This document shows, one piece after another, positions 1-8,090 of a stretch of DNA of 35,950 nucleotides; position 1 is the stretch's first letter, and every line of letters begins with the position of its first letter. The position numbers and the translations under genes were made by a program. A model generated the notes under the pieces. That model made no database searches. It saw only the letters and a program-made list of their open reading frames with translations, and was not told the DNA's origin. Location: the NCBI GenBank assembly GCA_030645955.1, contig JAUSMR010000113.1:1-35950 (forward strand). Reading direction: 5' to 3'. Source of the stretch: Gallionella sp. (GTDB taxonomy: Bacteria > Pseudomonadota > Gammaproteobacteria > Burkholderiales > Gallionellaceae).

Positions 1-66
1 TACCTTCTTGACCGACCAAGGTGCCTTCAGTCCAAGAAGCTGCTCATACAGCGCGGTGTCTTTCAT
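1..66 (-). CDS. ISL3-family transposase, N-terminus only (runs off window)
   Basis: Read on the minus strand from the ATG at 66, the first 22 codons begin MKDTALYEQLLGL and continue with APWSVKKV. This resembles the start of ISL3-family DDE transposases, whose N-terminus ('lyxxlLgl..pW.V..v') precedes the zinc-finger domain. The rest lies left of the window, so catalytic residues cannot be checked. The IS points away from the operon that starts at 249, and its inverted repeat probably lies within about 67-130, though I could not fix its edge. Family call rests on one short match. Confidence 0.6.
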   Translation of the reverse strand, partial: MKDTALYEQLLGLKAPWSVKKV

Positions 67-135
67 ATTGATTCTGATAGCTTTGAAAAACTGGATTGTC
101 CCGCAGCGAGCAAAAAATCACAGTGAAATTAATGA

Positions 136-225
136 AGAACCCTTTTTTATAGCAAACCCGGAGGCGGGAAACTCTGGTTTGATGATGCGGATGCCTTGCT
201 GCAAGCGGGCTGGGCGATAGACTGA
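136..225 (+). pseudogene. 3' remnant of an unknown gene ahead of the DUF2779 operon
   Basis: After an in-frame stop at 133, an open frame runs to TGA at 223-225 and ends KLWFDDADALLQAGWAID, which reads like a genuine protein C-terminus. It stops 23 bases before the DUF2779 start and is co-oriented with it. It may be the tail of a former first gene of that operon, cut off by the ISL3 element to its left. Function is unknown, and it is short enough to be chance. Confidence 0.35.
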
Positions 226-248
226 CAACAAAACAGGGAAGAGGCAAC

Positions 249-1745
249 ATGCGCACATTTTCAAAATCAAAGCTTCTGGCCCTGCGCCAGTGCCCCAAGC
301 GCTTGTGGCTGGAAGTTCATCGCCCGGATCTGCGCGAGGATTCCGCTGCAACCGAAGCAAGCTTTCAGGTAGGGTTTCAGGTCGGTGACATCGCCCAGCG
401 CATTTACGACCCCGAAGGTCAGGGTGTGCTGATTGATGTTCAAAGCGAGGGATTCAGTCGTGCGTTTGAGCGAACCACGGAATTGCTTCACACCACACAG
501 CCCATCTTTGAAGCCGGATTCTCGGCCGGAGGCGCACTGGCTTTTGCCGACGTCATGCTGCCTGAACAGATGGAGGGCAAACAGGTCTGGCGTATGGTGG
601 AAGTCAAATCCTCCACCAGCGTCAAGGACTACCACCGCGACGACGTGGCGGTACAAGCTTTTGTGGCGCAGTCGGCCGGGGTGCCGTTGCAAAGCATGGT
701 CCTGGCACACATAGACAGTTCCTGGACTTATCCGGGGGCTGGCGACTACAGCGGGCTGTTGAAAGAAAACGATCTCACGACTGAAGCCTTTTCTCGCACC
801 GAAGAAGTCAAAGCTTGGATAGAAAAAGCACAGGAAACCAGCGCTAGCCCTGCAGAGCCGGCTACCGAAACAGGAGCGCATTGCGACACGCCTTTTTCCT
901 GCGGTTTTTATGACTATTGCAGCCGCGACGAACCGAAAGCGCAATACCCGGTCTCTTGGTTGCCTTACTTCGGCGCCAAAGCGCAGCAACTGGCCGAGCA
1001 GGGCGTGATTGAATTGGCGGACGTGCCCGACGACCTGCTCAACCCCAAACAGCAACGGGTGAAGACCCACACCCTGGCCAATACGGTGTTCTTCGATGCA
1101 GCGGGCGCCGCCGCAGATTTGTCCGTCCATAGCCTGCCGGCGTATTTTTTGGACTTCGAGACCATCCAGTTTGCCGTGCCGATCTGGAAAGGCACGCGTC
1201 CCTATCAGCAGAACACTTTCCAGTTCAGCCTGCATACCCTGAGCGCGTCGGGTCAACTTGATCACACCGAGTTTCTTGATCTCTCCGGCGGCGACCCGTC
1301 CGAGCCATTCGCCCAAGCCCTGATCGCAGTCTGTGGTGAGAGCGGGCCGGTGTATGTCTACAACGCCGCGTTTGAAACCTCACGCATGAGCGAGCTTGCA
1401 ATCCGGTATCCGCAATTCAGTGTGGCATTGCTGGCCATCAACGCCCGCGTGGTGGACTTGCTGCCCATCGCCCGTGAGCGCTACTACCACCCGAGCCAGC
1501 AAGGTAGCTGGAGCATCAAAAAAGTGTTACCCGCCGTGGTGCCAGAACTGCGTTACGACGCCCTCGATGGCGTGCAGGACGGCGGCATGGCGATGGAAGC
1601 TTTCCTGGAGGCCATTCACCCCGACACCCAAGCCGAGCGAAAAAATCAGATCGAACAACAACTGCTGGCCTACTGCAAGCTCGACACCTATGCCATGGTG
1701 CGCCTGTGGCAGGTGTTTGCCGGCCGCACTGACCTGAAACTGTAG
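249..1745 (+). CDS. DUF2779 protein: Cas4/AddB-like Fe-S nuclease fused to a DEDD-type exonuclease fold
   Basis: The 498-residue protein has two recognisable parts. The N-terminal half has a lone Cys at residue 15 (QCPKRLW), a PD-(D/E)xK signature (ADVM, then EVKSS near 118-122) and a late cysteine cluster CDTPFSCGFYDYC near 212-224. This layout matches the Fe-S-stapled nuclease fold of Cas4 and AddB. The C-terminal half shows DEDD-exonuclease motifs: FLDFETI near 300, YNAAFE near 376, and YCKLDTYAMV near the end. The pair fits the DUF2779 family, for which I know no established biochemical role. The ATG at 249 follows an AGGGAAGAGG ribosome site. The WYL gene begins 12 bases after the stop, so the two are probably co-transcribed. 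Nucleic-acid degradation in phage defence is inferred from the neighbours. Confidence 0.8.
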   Translation: MRTFSKSKLLALRQCPKRLWLEVHRPDLREDSAATEASFQVGFQVGDIAQRIYDPEGQGVLIDVQSEGFSRAFERTTELLHTTQPIFEAGFSAGGALAFADVMLPEQMEGKQVWRMVEVKSSTSVKDYHRDDVAVQAFVAQSAGVPLQSMVLAHIDSSWTYPGAGDYSGLLKENDLTTEAFSRTEEVKAWIEKAQETSASPAEPATETGAHCDTPFSCGFYDYCSRDEPKAQYPVSWLPYFGAKAQQLAEQGVIELADVPDDLLNPKQQRVKTHTLANTVFFDAAGAAADLSVHSLPAYFLDFETIQFAVPIWKGTRPYQQNTFQFSLHTLSASGQLDHTEFLDLSGGDPSEPFAQALIAVCGESGPVYVYNAAFETSRMSELAIRYPQFSVALLAINARVVDLLPIARERYYHPSQQGSWSIKKVLPAVVPELRYDALDGVQDGGMAMEAFLEAIHPDTQAERKNQIEQQLLAYCKLDTYAMVRLWQVFAGRTDLKL

Positions 1746-1757
1746 GCCCAAATCTGT

Positions 1758-2726
1758 ATGTCCAAGCGACCGAGTCCCCACGACACACTGCAGCTTTCAA
1801 TCGAACTGCTGCACTCCATCCCCAAGCGCGGAACCATCACCGCCACAGAGCTACGTCAGAAACTGGCGAATGATGGCTTTGCCCGAGAGCCCAGGACGAT
1901 TCAGCGTCTGCTCGAAACCCTGTGCGATGCTGACCTGTACGGCATTGAGCGGGACATGAGCAGCAAGCCCTACCGCTACCGCTGGAAAGAGTCAGCCAGA
2001 GGCTTGACTATTGGCAGCCTGAGCCCGCAGGAATGCCTGCTTCTCACACTGGCTGAGCAACAGCTGGGCAGTCTGTTGCCCGCCAAGCTGATGAAATCCA
2101 TGGATGGTTTTTTTGATCAGGCACGCAGCCAGTTGGGTGAGACGGCCAAAACCCAGCGCGAGCGCGAATGGCTGGACAAAGTGCGCGTGGTCAGCACCAG
2201 CCAGTCGCTGCTGCCGCCCAAAATTGACGCCGACGTGTTTGAGCAAGTCAGCAATGCGCTGTACGGCAACCAGTGGCTGGACGTGGATTACCAAAATGCC
2301 GCTGGCAAAAAGACCAGTTCCAAGGTCATGCCGCTGGGTCTGGCGCAGCAGGGGCCGCGCATGTACCTGGTTTGCCGGTTTGATGGCTACGAGGATGAAC
2401 GCTGCCTGGCGCTGCATCGCATGATTTCGGCTAAGGCCTCCACCCTGATCTTCGACCGACCCAAGGAGTTTAACCTCAAGCAGTTTGATGAAAACGGGCG
2501 TTTTGGTTATGGCGATGGCACGCAGATACGTTTGAGTTTTCGGATTGAGAAGGAGGCCGGAAAACACGTCGTGGAATGCCCGCTGTCTCTCGATCAGCAG
2601 GTGGTGGAACTGGATGACGCCTACGAGATTACTGCGACGGTGGTGGACTCGGATATGCTGGATTGGTGGTTGCGGGGGTTTGGAGACGCAGTAAGCACTG
2701 TCAACAAAGGGAGGGCGAAACAATGA
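1758..2726 (+). CDS. WYL-domain transcriptional regulator with N-terminal winged helix
   Basis: This 322-residue protein starts with a helix-turn-helix region (residues about 10-60, including RTIQRLLETL) typical of the YafY/PafC group. A WYL-type domain follows near 165-225, where the tryptophan of the name-giving motif is replaced (RMYLVCRF). The C-terminal region, about 255-322, fits a WCX extension. WYL proteins bind DNA and sense ligands, often nucleotides or single-stranded DNA, and control many defence loci (BrxR and CapW are examples). It sits second in the operon, and its stop overlaps the next start (ATGA at 2723-2726), which implies translational coupling. Likely role: transcriptional control of this cassette. 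The ligand is unknown. Confidence 0.85.
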   Translation: MSKRPSPHDTLQLSIELLHSIPKRGTITATELRQKLANDGFAREPRTIQRLLETLCDADLYGIERDMSSKPYRYRWKESARGLTIGSLSPQECLLLTLAEQQLGSLLPAKLMKSMDGFFDQARSQLGETAKTQREREWLDKVRVVSTSQSLLPPKIDADVFEQVSNALYGNQWLDVDYQNAAGKKTSSKVMPLGLAQQGPRMYLVCRFDGYEDERCLALHRMISAKASTLIFDRPKEFNLKQFDENGRFGYGDGTQIRLSFRIEKEAGKHVVECPLSLDQQVVELDDAYEITATVVDSDMLDWWLRGFGDAVSTVNKGRAKQ

Positions 2727-4972
2727 GCAGCGTGATAGTCGAAAACAAATTAAAAGACTTTTTCTTGGAAGGGTTCAGCAGTCCAAAGCTCACGGAATGG
2801 CTGGACTGGTCAGCCGGTGAAGATGCCCAGCATTTCGTAGCGCTTCCCATGATCCAGCGTGGCTCCGTGTGGAAGCCCAAACAGATCATCACGCTGTGGG
2901 ACTCTCTGCTGCGTGGCATGCCAATTGGCAGCCTGATGCTGAGCCGTTTGAATGCTGCCGACAAGCATGGCAATGCCATTCTGGTTCGTAGGGTGGGCAG
3001 TACGCAACTTCAGCCCGTTCCAGAAGGAGGTGGGGCAGCCCTCATTGATGGCCAGCAACGTACGCTGACCATGCTCTTGGGTTGGCCTCATGCAAGCGCT
3101 GATCAAAAGCAGAGCCGCACACTGTGGGTGGATTTCGCGGACAAGCCTGCGCCGGAGCACCTGTTTCGCATGCACGTCACCAGCACGGCACACCCTTATG
3201 GATTCACCAAAGCCGACGCCAATGCCAAACTTTCCTTGCGAGACCGGCGGGAGGCCAAGAAATCCCCGCAAGAGGGTAAGCAGTTTCCCTGGGACAGCCA
3301 TTTCCCCATACGACTGAACGATTTGATCCAGACCTACCTGGATGTGGATCGTGACGCTCTCCGCTGGAAGGACGCTGTACTCGCGCAGTTGCTGGAAGCG
3401 AAAACGCATCGCAACAAATCCTGGCAAGATTTTGAAGGGATCACAGAGAAGTGGAATTCCTTGAAAGCCTTGGATCGTTTTTCCGATTGTTTGCAGGCCC
3501 TCTTTGCACTCAAGATTCCGCTCATCGCCATTCCAGACAAATGCTTCACTGAGTCTGACGCGCAGGAGGGTGACGATCCGGCGTTGGCCGTGTTGTTCAA
3601 GCGTGTGGGTACTGGCGGCACGGCCTTGAGTGATGCTGACTATGTGTATTCCGTCATCAAACACCAGCTACCAGAGACCTTCCAACTGGTGGAGTCCATT
3701 GCCTCGAATAAGGGCTTTTCACAGTTGCTCGGCCCAACGGACATTGTCATGACTGCGGTCAGGCTGGTCGCTGCAGAAAGAGGAATGACCGATTTCGAAA
3801 GCCCCAACAAAGCCAATTTTGACAGTCTACGAAAAGACCCCCAATTTCTGCAAAGTTTTCTGGAGTTGGTCCGGTCTGGCCGCTTGAGCCAGGCATTGCA
3901 TACCCTGACGGAGGGTTTGAAGTTCAATCCTGAAAACGGCACTGCTGACCCTGGGCTGCCAATGCACGGCTTCATTCTTGCCTCCAGGCCCGTGCTGCAA
4001 ATCTTGCTCCGTTGGGCGCTGTCTGCAACCAAACAGCATGCGGTCGATGAGGCTCAATTTAGTCAGGTGGTCGCGCAATCGCGCAACGAGATGCTGCGCT
4101 TCGTTCTTTATGCACACCTTGCCTTGCCGGATATTGGCAAGGCAAGCGCATGGGCCTTTGCCTGGATCAAAGCTAACGAAGCGACTGGCCTGAGCCAATT
4201 CCCTGGGCGGCAGCTTGTCCAGCATTTGATTGCCCGCGGCGTTGAGGAAAACAGAGAGGTGGCTTGGCCACTGCCCACCAAGGAGGTCTTCCAAACGTTG
4301 GCTATCTCCGAGGATGTGGAAAAAGCAAAACCCATGCTGGGCTGGGAAAGATTTCAGGCAAAAGATGATGCAATGCGCCAAGCCATGAGTGTCTTCCATC
4401 GCTGGTGGGGTAATGGAAACCACTATCAGCATGCCATGCTGCTGTGGCTGCAGCGTGCTTATGTGGATCGGATCGAGAAGAACCCCAATGAAGTCAGGTC
4501 GGATGATGAGGTTCCATACGACTACGATCATATCTGCCCGTCCAATCACTGGGGCAACTGGACTGGCATCACATCGCAAGACCGTCTACTGAATTTTTTG
4601 GCCAATGATCGCAACAAAGGACACGTCCATGTTGGTAATTCCATTGGCAACTTGCGTGTCTGGTACGCAAGTGAAAACAGGGCTGATGGTGATGACTCCG
4701 CTGTTGAAAAACTGAATTTTGAAAGAGGGAATGACGGGCGGAGCAACCCACTACTTCAGGACAGTGCGATCCAGCCCGTACATATTGAGTTCTGGAAGGT
4801 ATGTTCTGGCAAAGGCAGTGGCATCGCTTGGAACGCCGAGAGGGCGCAGGCTTTTCAAAATGCCGTTGAGCACAGGGTGTACGACTTGTATGCGCGCTAC
4901 TTTGATGAGCTTAAATTCAGCGAGTGGTTTCCTTTGCCTGTCATCCAAGATGTCACATCAGCATCAGCATGA
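2723..4972 (+). CDS. DUF262-DUF1524 protein, GmrSD-like type IV restriction nuclease
   Basis: The 749-residue protein begins at an ATG that overlaps the WYL stop. The N-terminal DUF262 domain carries PMIQRGSVWKPKQ and the diagnostic DGQQR at about residue 109, a ParB/sulfiredoxin-like NTP-binding motif. The C-terminal DUF1524 HNH domain has YDYDHICP with His about 603, and NSIGNLR near 640 supplies the matching Asn. This arrangement is that of single-chain GmrSD enzymes, which use NTP hydrolysis to cut DNA with modified bases such as glucosylated hydroxymethylcytosine. The middle 400 residues are helical-looking and variable, as expected for recognition. The modification this copy recognises cannot be told from sequence. 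It is probably the effector of the cassette, together with DUF2779. Confidence 0.85.
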   Translation: MSSVIVENKLKDFFLEGFSSPKLTEWLDWSAGEDAQHFVALPMIQRGSVWKPKQIITLWDSLLRGMPIGSLMLSRLNAADKHGNAILVRRVGSTQLQPVPEGGGAALIDGQQRTLTMLLGWPHASADQKQSRTLWVDFADKPAPEHLFRMHVTSTAHPYGFTKADANAKLSLRDRREAKKSPQEGKQFPWDSHFPIRLNDLIQTYLDVDRDALRWKDAVLAQLLEAKTHRNKSWQDFEGITEKWNSLKALDRFSDCLQALFALKIPLIAIPDKCFTESDAQEGDDPALAVLFKRVGTGGTALSDADYVYSVIKHQLPETFQLVESIASNKGFSQLLGPTDIVMTAVRLVAAERGMTDFESPNKANFDSLRKDPQFLQSFLELVRSGRLSQALHTLTEGLKFNPENGTADPGLPMHGFILASRPVLQILLRWALSATKQHAVDEAQFSQVVAQSRNEMLRFVLYAHLALPDIGKASAWAFAWIKANEATGLSQFPGRQLVQHLIARGVEENREVAWPLPTKEVFQTLAISEDVEKAKPMLGWERFQAKDDAMRQAMSVFHRWWGNGNHYQHAMLLWLQRAYVDRIEKNPNEVRSDDEVPYDYDHICPSNHWGNWTGITSQDRLLNFLANDRNKGHVHVGNSIGNLRVWYASENRADGDDSAVEKLNFERGNDGRSNPLLQDSAIQPVHIEFWKVCSGKGSGIAWNAERAQAFQNAVEHRVYDLYARYFDELKFSEWFPLPVIQDVTSASA

Positions 4973-5024
4973 TTTTTGGGTCAAGTGAAGCGTTAATCTG
5001 GAATCAATATTAAGGAGATTTGAA

Positions 5025-5294
5025 ATGGGAACTAAATGTAAGTTTTGCGGTTCATCAAGTTTTGGAAACACATCGAACTCTGGTCATCCTCATGGATGTC
5101 ACGAACATACAGGCGTAGATTCGAAACACTGCGTGTTCTGTAACTCAACCAGTTACGGCGCCACGTCCAACTCGGGTCATCCCGATGGATGCCACAAACA
5201 TGGTACTGATGGCCAGCATTGCATCTATTGTGGATCTACAAGCACTGGTGCCACATCCAACTCCGGCCATCCAAATAGGTGTCACGAAAGATAG
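5025..5294 (+). CDS. Small protein of three tandem Cys/His (zinc-ribbon-like) repeats
   Basis: The 89-residue protein consists almost only of three repeats of about 29 residues. Each carries CxxC, then SxSxG-TSNSGHP, then a CH pair (for example CKFCGSSSFGNTSNSGHP, then GCHEH). The spacing CxxC-x15-H-x3-CH suggests one metal site per repeat, most likely zinc. The three copies use different codons for the same TSNSGHP core (tcgaactctggtcat, tccaactcgggtcat, tccaactccggccat), so the repeats are old and held at protein level. A strong AAGGAG lies 8 bases before the ATG. The gene is 52 bases after the DUF262 gene and overlaps the next start by 16 bases. I do not recognise a named family. Possible roles are nucleic-acid or ubiquitin-like binding, or metal sensing. 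Confidence 0.75.
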   Translation: MGTKCKFCGSSSFGNTSNSGHPHGCHEHTGVDSKHCVFCNSTSYGATSNSGHPDGCHKHGTDGQHCIYCGSTSTGATSNSGHPNRCHER

Positions 5295-5821
5295 CCGTGC
5301 GATACGAACACATTGACGGCGTAGAAGTGAAAGCCCAGTTTTCCTGGGAAGGCGAGTCACGCTATCGCAACCGCCTTGAGATCACCCTGAAAGATGCGGC
5401 TCCCACCGGCAAAACCGTCTGCGCTGTGATGCAAAACCCAAGCTATGCCGGTGCAGACGTGGCTGACAAGTCAGTCCAGTTCCTGGAGAAAGTGGTTTTC
5501 AAAAAGGGCCTGCCGGAATTTGACGGTGTGCGCCGCCTGATTGTTGTCAATCAGTTCGCCTACATCCAGACGAATGATTTTGATGGCTTGCCGCACCAAA
5601 TTGGCGAACTCAACGATGCGGCCATCAAGGCCGCGCTGCATGAATCCGACATCGTCATTTTGGCATGGGGTTCCAGCAACCGTTTTGAGGAGCGTAAAGC
5701 ATTCGTGCGTGGCATTCTTGGCGACATGAAGCACAAAACGCTGTTGAAAACCAAGATGCACCCATCGCACGGTCGGTACGAAGGATTTATTCAGCCCTTC
5801 GCCCATGCGGATTGCCTTTAA
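5279..5821 (+). CDS. DUF1643 family protein
   Basis: The frame starts at a GTG (5279) lying inside the last codons of the Cys/His-repeat gene and encodes 180 residues. It has the DUF1643 pattern: CAVMQNPSYAGADVADKSVQ near residues 44-62, GVRRLIVVNQFAYI, then NDAAI and DIVILAWGSS, with a C-terminal MHPSHGRYEG. DUF1643 proteins are often found in phages and defence islands, and some gene neighbourhoods suggest nucleoside or DNA-modification metabolism; their activity is not known to me. The overlap with both neighbours, including 17 bases with the PP2C fragment downstream, indicates one operon. The protein looks full length and intact. Confidence 0.8.
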   Translation: MSRKIAVRYEHIDGVEVKAQFSWEGESRYRNRLEITLKDAAPTGKTVCAVMQNPSYAGADVADKSVQFLEKVVFKKGLPEFDGVRRLIVVNQFAYIQTNDFDGLPHQIGELNDAAIKAALHESDIVILAWGSSNRFEERKAFVRGILGDMKHKTLLKTKMHPSHGRYEGFIQPFAHADCL

Positions 5822-5999
5822 TTCCTTCAGCCAGCGCGGTACCGGCAAAGCCAACAGCGAAGATGACGTGCTGCTTGATGGCCAGGTGCATCAAGGCCGC
5901 GCTCTCGAACATGGCGCGGTCGATACATCGCAGCCACACTATTTCGCGGTGGCCGACGGCGTGTCCACCGGCACAGGTTGCCCCTCGTACTGGGGATGA
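5805..5999 (+). pseudogene. PP2C-type protein phosphatase, N-terminal fragment
   Basis: The frame opens at an ATG within the last codons of the DUF1643 gene and reads RIAFNSFSQRGTGKANSEDD, then HYFAVADGVSTG. Both segments match the start of PP2C (PPM) phosphatases: the N-terminal metal-binding 'G...NEDx' strand and the 'AVADGV' motif with its catalytic aspartate. After about residue 57 the similarity stops and the frame ends at 5999. An intact PP2C enzyme has about 230-260 residues, so roughly three quarters are missing. The break coincides with the antisense start of a HAD gene, so this is a deletion or recombination junction and the enzyme is surely inactive. Confidence 0.75.
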
Positions 6000-6031
6000 A
6001 GTACGCCATCGAAGTCGAGAAACAGAATCAT
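5972..6031 (-). pseudogene. HAD-domain protein, N-terminal stub
   Basis: Directly after the sirtuin stop (minus strand) a frame begins MILFLDFDGVLHPQYEG, which contains the first HAD motif DxDGV with its nucleophile aspartate. This start resembles small HAD proteins annotated as HAD domain in Swiss Army Knife RNA repair proteins. Only about 20 codons remain before the sequence runs, antisense, into the PP2C fragment. Its ribosome site GAAGGG overlaps the sirtuin stop, so it was the second gene of a cobB-HAD operon. Confidence 0.65.
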
Positions 6032-6035
6032 CCCT

Positions 6036-6818
6036 TCACGCTGGCGGAAACGCCGCCTGCAACAGGCTTGGCAGGATTTCCCCAGCGGCGCCCCGTAGCG
6101 TCCAGGTGCATTCGCGGTCCAGTCCGGTACTCGTCGGATTGATCTGCACCACGCGTGCGCCCGCTTGTTTTGCCAGTGAGGGGATGCGTGCCGCCGGTTG
6201 CACCAAGCCAGAGGTGCCAATGGCGAAAAGCACGTCGCACTCTTTTGCTGCGGTAAAGGCACGGTTCAGCTCTCTGACCGGCAGGTCCTCCCCAAACCAG
6301 ACGACGTCGGGGCGGATAAAGCCACCGCAATGACTACAAACTGGTGGGCTCAATCGGCGTCCGCCGTCGGGTTCTTCCGGGATGCCGGGCGGGAAGATGT
6401 GGGGCCGGCCACAGGTAGCGCAGCGCGGTGAATGCAGGCTGCCATGAAGATGCCGCACATCGGTACTGCCAGCGCGTTCATGCAGATCGTCCACGTTTTG
6501 CGTGACGACAGTGAGTTTGGGCACAAGCTTCGTCAATTCAGCGATGGCGATGTGGGCGGGGTTGGGCTGCGAGCGCAATACTTTCATGCGCCGCCATTCG
6601 TACCAGCCCCAGACCAGTTCCTTGTCTTTGCGAAAGGCGCTGGGCGTGGCCAGGTCTTCGGCATTGAAGCGTTCCCACAGGCCGGTGAGCGCATCGCGGA
6701 AGGTGGGTATGCCGCTCTCAGCCGAAACCCCGGCGCCCGTGAACACCACGACATGCTTTGCTTTTTGCAGGGCGACGATCAATTCCGGCGGGATGGCGTT
6801 GGCTGCGTTCTGGTACAT
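6036..6818 (-). CDS. cobB: NAD-dependent protein deacylase, CobB-type sirtuin
   Basis: The 260-residue protein has all sirtuin landmarks. The NAD-binding FTGAGVSAESGIPTFR is near residue 27. TQNVDDLHERAG leads to the catalytic His in HLHGSL. Two Cys pairs (CATC and CSHC) form the zinc site, and FAIGTSG and INPTSTG follow. A Tyr-x-x-Arg pair in WYEWRR corresponds to the YxxR signature of class III sirtuins that remove succinyl and malonyl groups as well as acetyl groups. It probably reverses lysine acylation of cytoplasmic enzymes. The gene is intact, convergent to the truncated PP2C gene, and formerly led a two-gene operon with the HAD stub. Some sirtuins serve in phage defence, but those are usually fused or SIR2-like rather than of this housekeeping form. 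Confidence 0.9.
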   Translation of the reverse strand: MYQNAANAIPPELIVALQKAKHVVVFTGAGVSAESGIPTFRDALTGLWERFNAEDLATPSAFRKDKELVWGWYEWRRMKVLRSQPNPAHIAIAELTKLVPKLTVVTQNVDDLHERAGSTDVRHLHGSLHSPRCATCGRPHIFPPGIPEEPDGGRRLSPPVCSHCGGFIRPDVVWFGEDLPVRELNRAFTAAKECDVLFAIGTSGLVQPAARIPSLAKQAGARVVQINPTSTGLDRECTWTLRGAAGEILPSLLQAAFPPA

Positions 6819-6956
6819 GGCGACCTTCGATTCTTAATAAAACTCACAGTTTCGCGGTTTGAGCGACGTAACGTGTCGCACGTCATCAAGGCATCATGGC
6901 TGCGTCACAGGTTGACGTACCGCTCACCACAATGAAGCATCGGTCCCCATTTGGAA

Positions 6957-7400
6957 ATGCCCATGCCCATGTTGATTGAACACATCGACGCCATTGCACG
7001 TCAAAAGAAGCACGATGTCTTGTACGTGGTGTTCCACCACCCTGCATCTGACAATAAAGATGATGAAGAAATCCTGAATCAGGTTGACTTGGAATGGGAA
7101 ACACTGCCGATACGGCAGCAGATCATCGACTGGCTGGATGCGCACGGCATCGGCTGGAAACTTTGTGGCCACTTCGCCAACGAGAGCTTGATAATGGGCT
7201 ACCGTGGGCAACTTTATATCGATTTGCCCTACGACAAGTCCTTGCCAGCCTTTCAGGCCCTGGAGGCGTTTCTCGAATTTCCTGATGGGCACATGCGGTT
7301 TCCAGAGGTCACCTTTTTCTACTGCCCCCTCGACAAGGCCATGGAAAACGCAGCCCACGATGAGCCCGGTTTCTGGGAACGCTGGGCAGAAAACCTATGA
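6957..7400 (+). CDS. Conserved hypothetical protein, 147 residues
   Basis: I do not recognise a characterised family. I chose the ATG at 6957 over the upstream in-frame TTG at 6951; two more in-frame ATGs follow at once, so the exact start is open. The protein is acidic, without signal peptide or membrane segment. Visible blocks are LYIDLPYD in the middle and ENAAHDEPGFWERWAE at the end; such a His-Asp-Glu-rich tail recurs, as I recall, in uncharacterised proteobacterial proteins. Its stop overlaps the next start (ATGA), so it leads a small operon of unknown genes. Confidence 0.65.
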   Translation: MPMPMLIEHIDAIARQKKHDVLYVVFHHPASDNKDDEEILNQVDLEWETLPIRQQIIDWLDAHGIGWKLCGHFANESLIMGYRGQLYIDLPYDKSLPAFQALEAFLEFPDGHMRFPEVTFFYCPLDKAMENAAHDEPGFWERWAENL

Positions 7401-8071
7401 CCTTCATGCTTCACTGGAAAACCAATATGCCTGATTCCGTCAAAGAAATGCAGTGTCTTGAAACAGCTAAGCAAGTCATGATGGAACACCCGCATATATT
7501 CATGCATCCCCCGCGCGACCCAACCCGAATCAATATGGTGCTCGACAAACTGCGCGAAGTATGGGAGCGAAACCCAGAACTTCGACTTGCGCAACTCGTT
7601 GTGAACGCCGCTGGAGAAATTCAGCCCTGCCCAGACATTTTCTATCTGGAAGACGATGCTTTGCTGCGTGGCCTCGCTACTTTTGATGCGATGGCTACGC
7701 CAGCCGAGGCAAATACCGTTCCGAAAAACAACCAACCAGTCGATGAAGTTGCCATGCCACCATCCGACAACACTGACATGCTGGACGCTGTCTATTTAGC
7801 CGCGACTCTGGAACACGTTATCGTCGCGCTTGAGGCGGCCAGGCGTTCACTCCGCTATGCCCGCACAGAATTCGAATCGCTCGCGACGGAACATGTTCTG
7901 CCGCCTGAATACCCAAAAGCGTATGCCCAAATGGCCGACTCCTTGCGGCGCACTGAGCAATCCATTCAGATGGCCGAGAACGAGAACATGGAGCTTGCAA
8001 TTATTCGGACCTTGCCCCCAGAACACATCGGTCGCGCCCGAGACGGCCATCGCCATTCGAAGCACGATTGA
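7397..8071 (+). CDS. Hypothetical protein with DUF1040/YihD-like N-terminal half
   Basis: The 224-residue protein is translationally coupled to the gene before it. Residues about 33-80 (RDPTRINMVLDKLREVW, NPELRLAQLVVNAAG, DIFYLEDDALL) resemble small DUF1040-type proteins. After a Pro/Asn-rich linker, residues about 130-200 form a probable coiled or helical stretch. The last 15 codons look unlike protein, while another frame becomes protein-like at the same place, so the C-terminus may be altered by a frameshift near 8030. Function unknown. Confidence 0.6.
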   Translation: MTFMLHWKTNMPDSVKEMQCLETAKQVMMEHPHIFMHPPRDPTRINMVLDKLREVWERNPELRLAQLVVNAAGEIQPCPDIFYLEDDALLRGLATFDAMATPAEANTVPKNNQPVDEVAMPPSDNTDMLDAVYLAATLEHVIVALEAARRSLRYARTEFESLATEHVLPPEYPKAYAQMADSLRRTEQSIQMAENENMELAIIRTLPPEHIGRARDGHRHSKHD

Positions 8072-8090
8072 AGAAATCAATGCAGCTGAG

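Noticed and set aside
267..1316. 349-codon frame antisense to the DUF2779 gene
   Set aside because: A mirror frame of a strong gene; no ribosome site and no recognisable domain.
5025..5294. CRISPR-like repeat array
   Set aside because: The three units differ in their codons, there are no spacers of equal length, and the whole is an open frame with a strong ribosome site.
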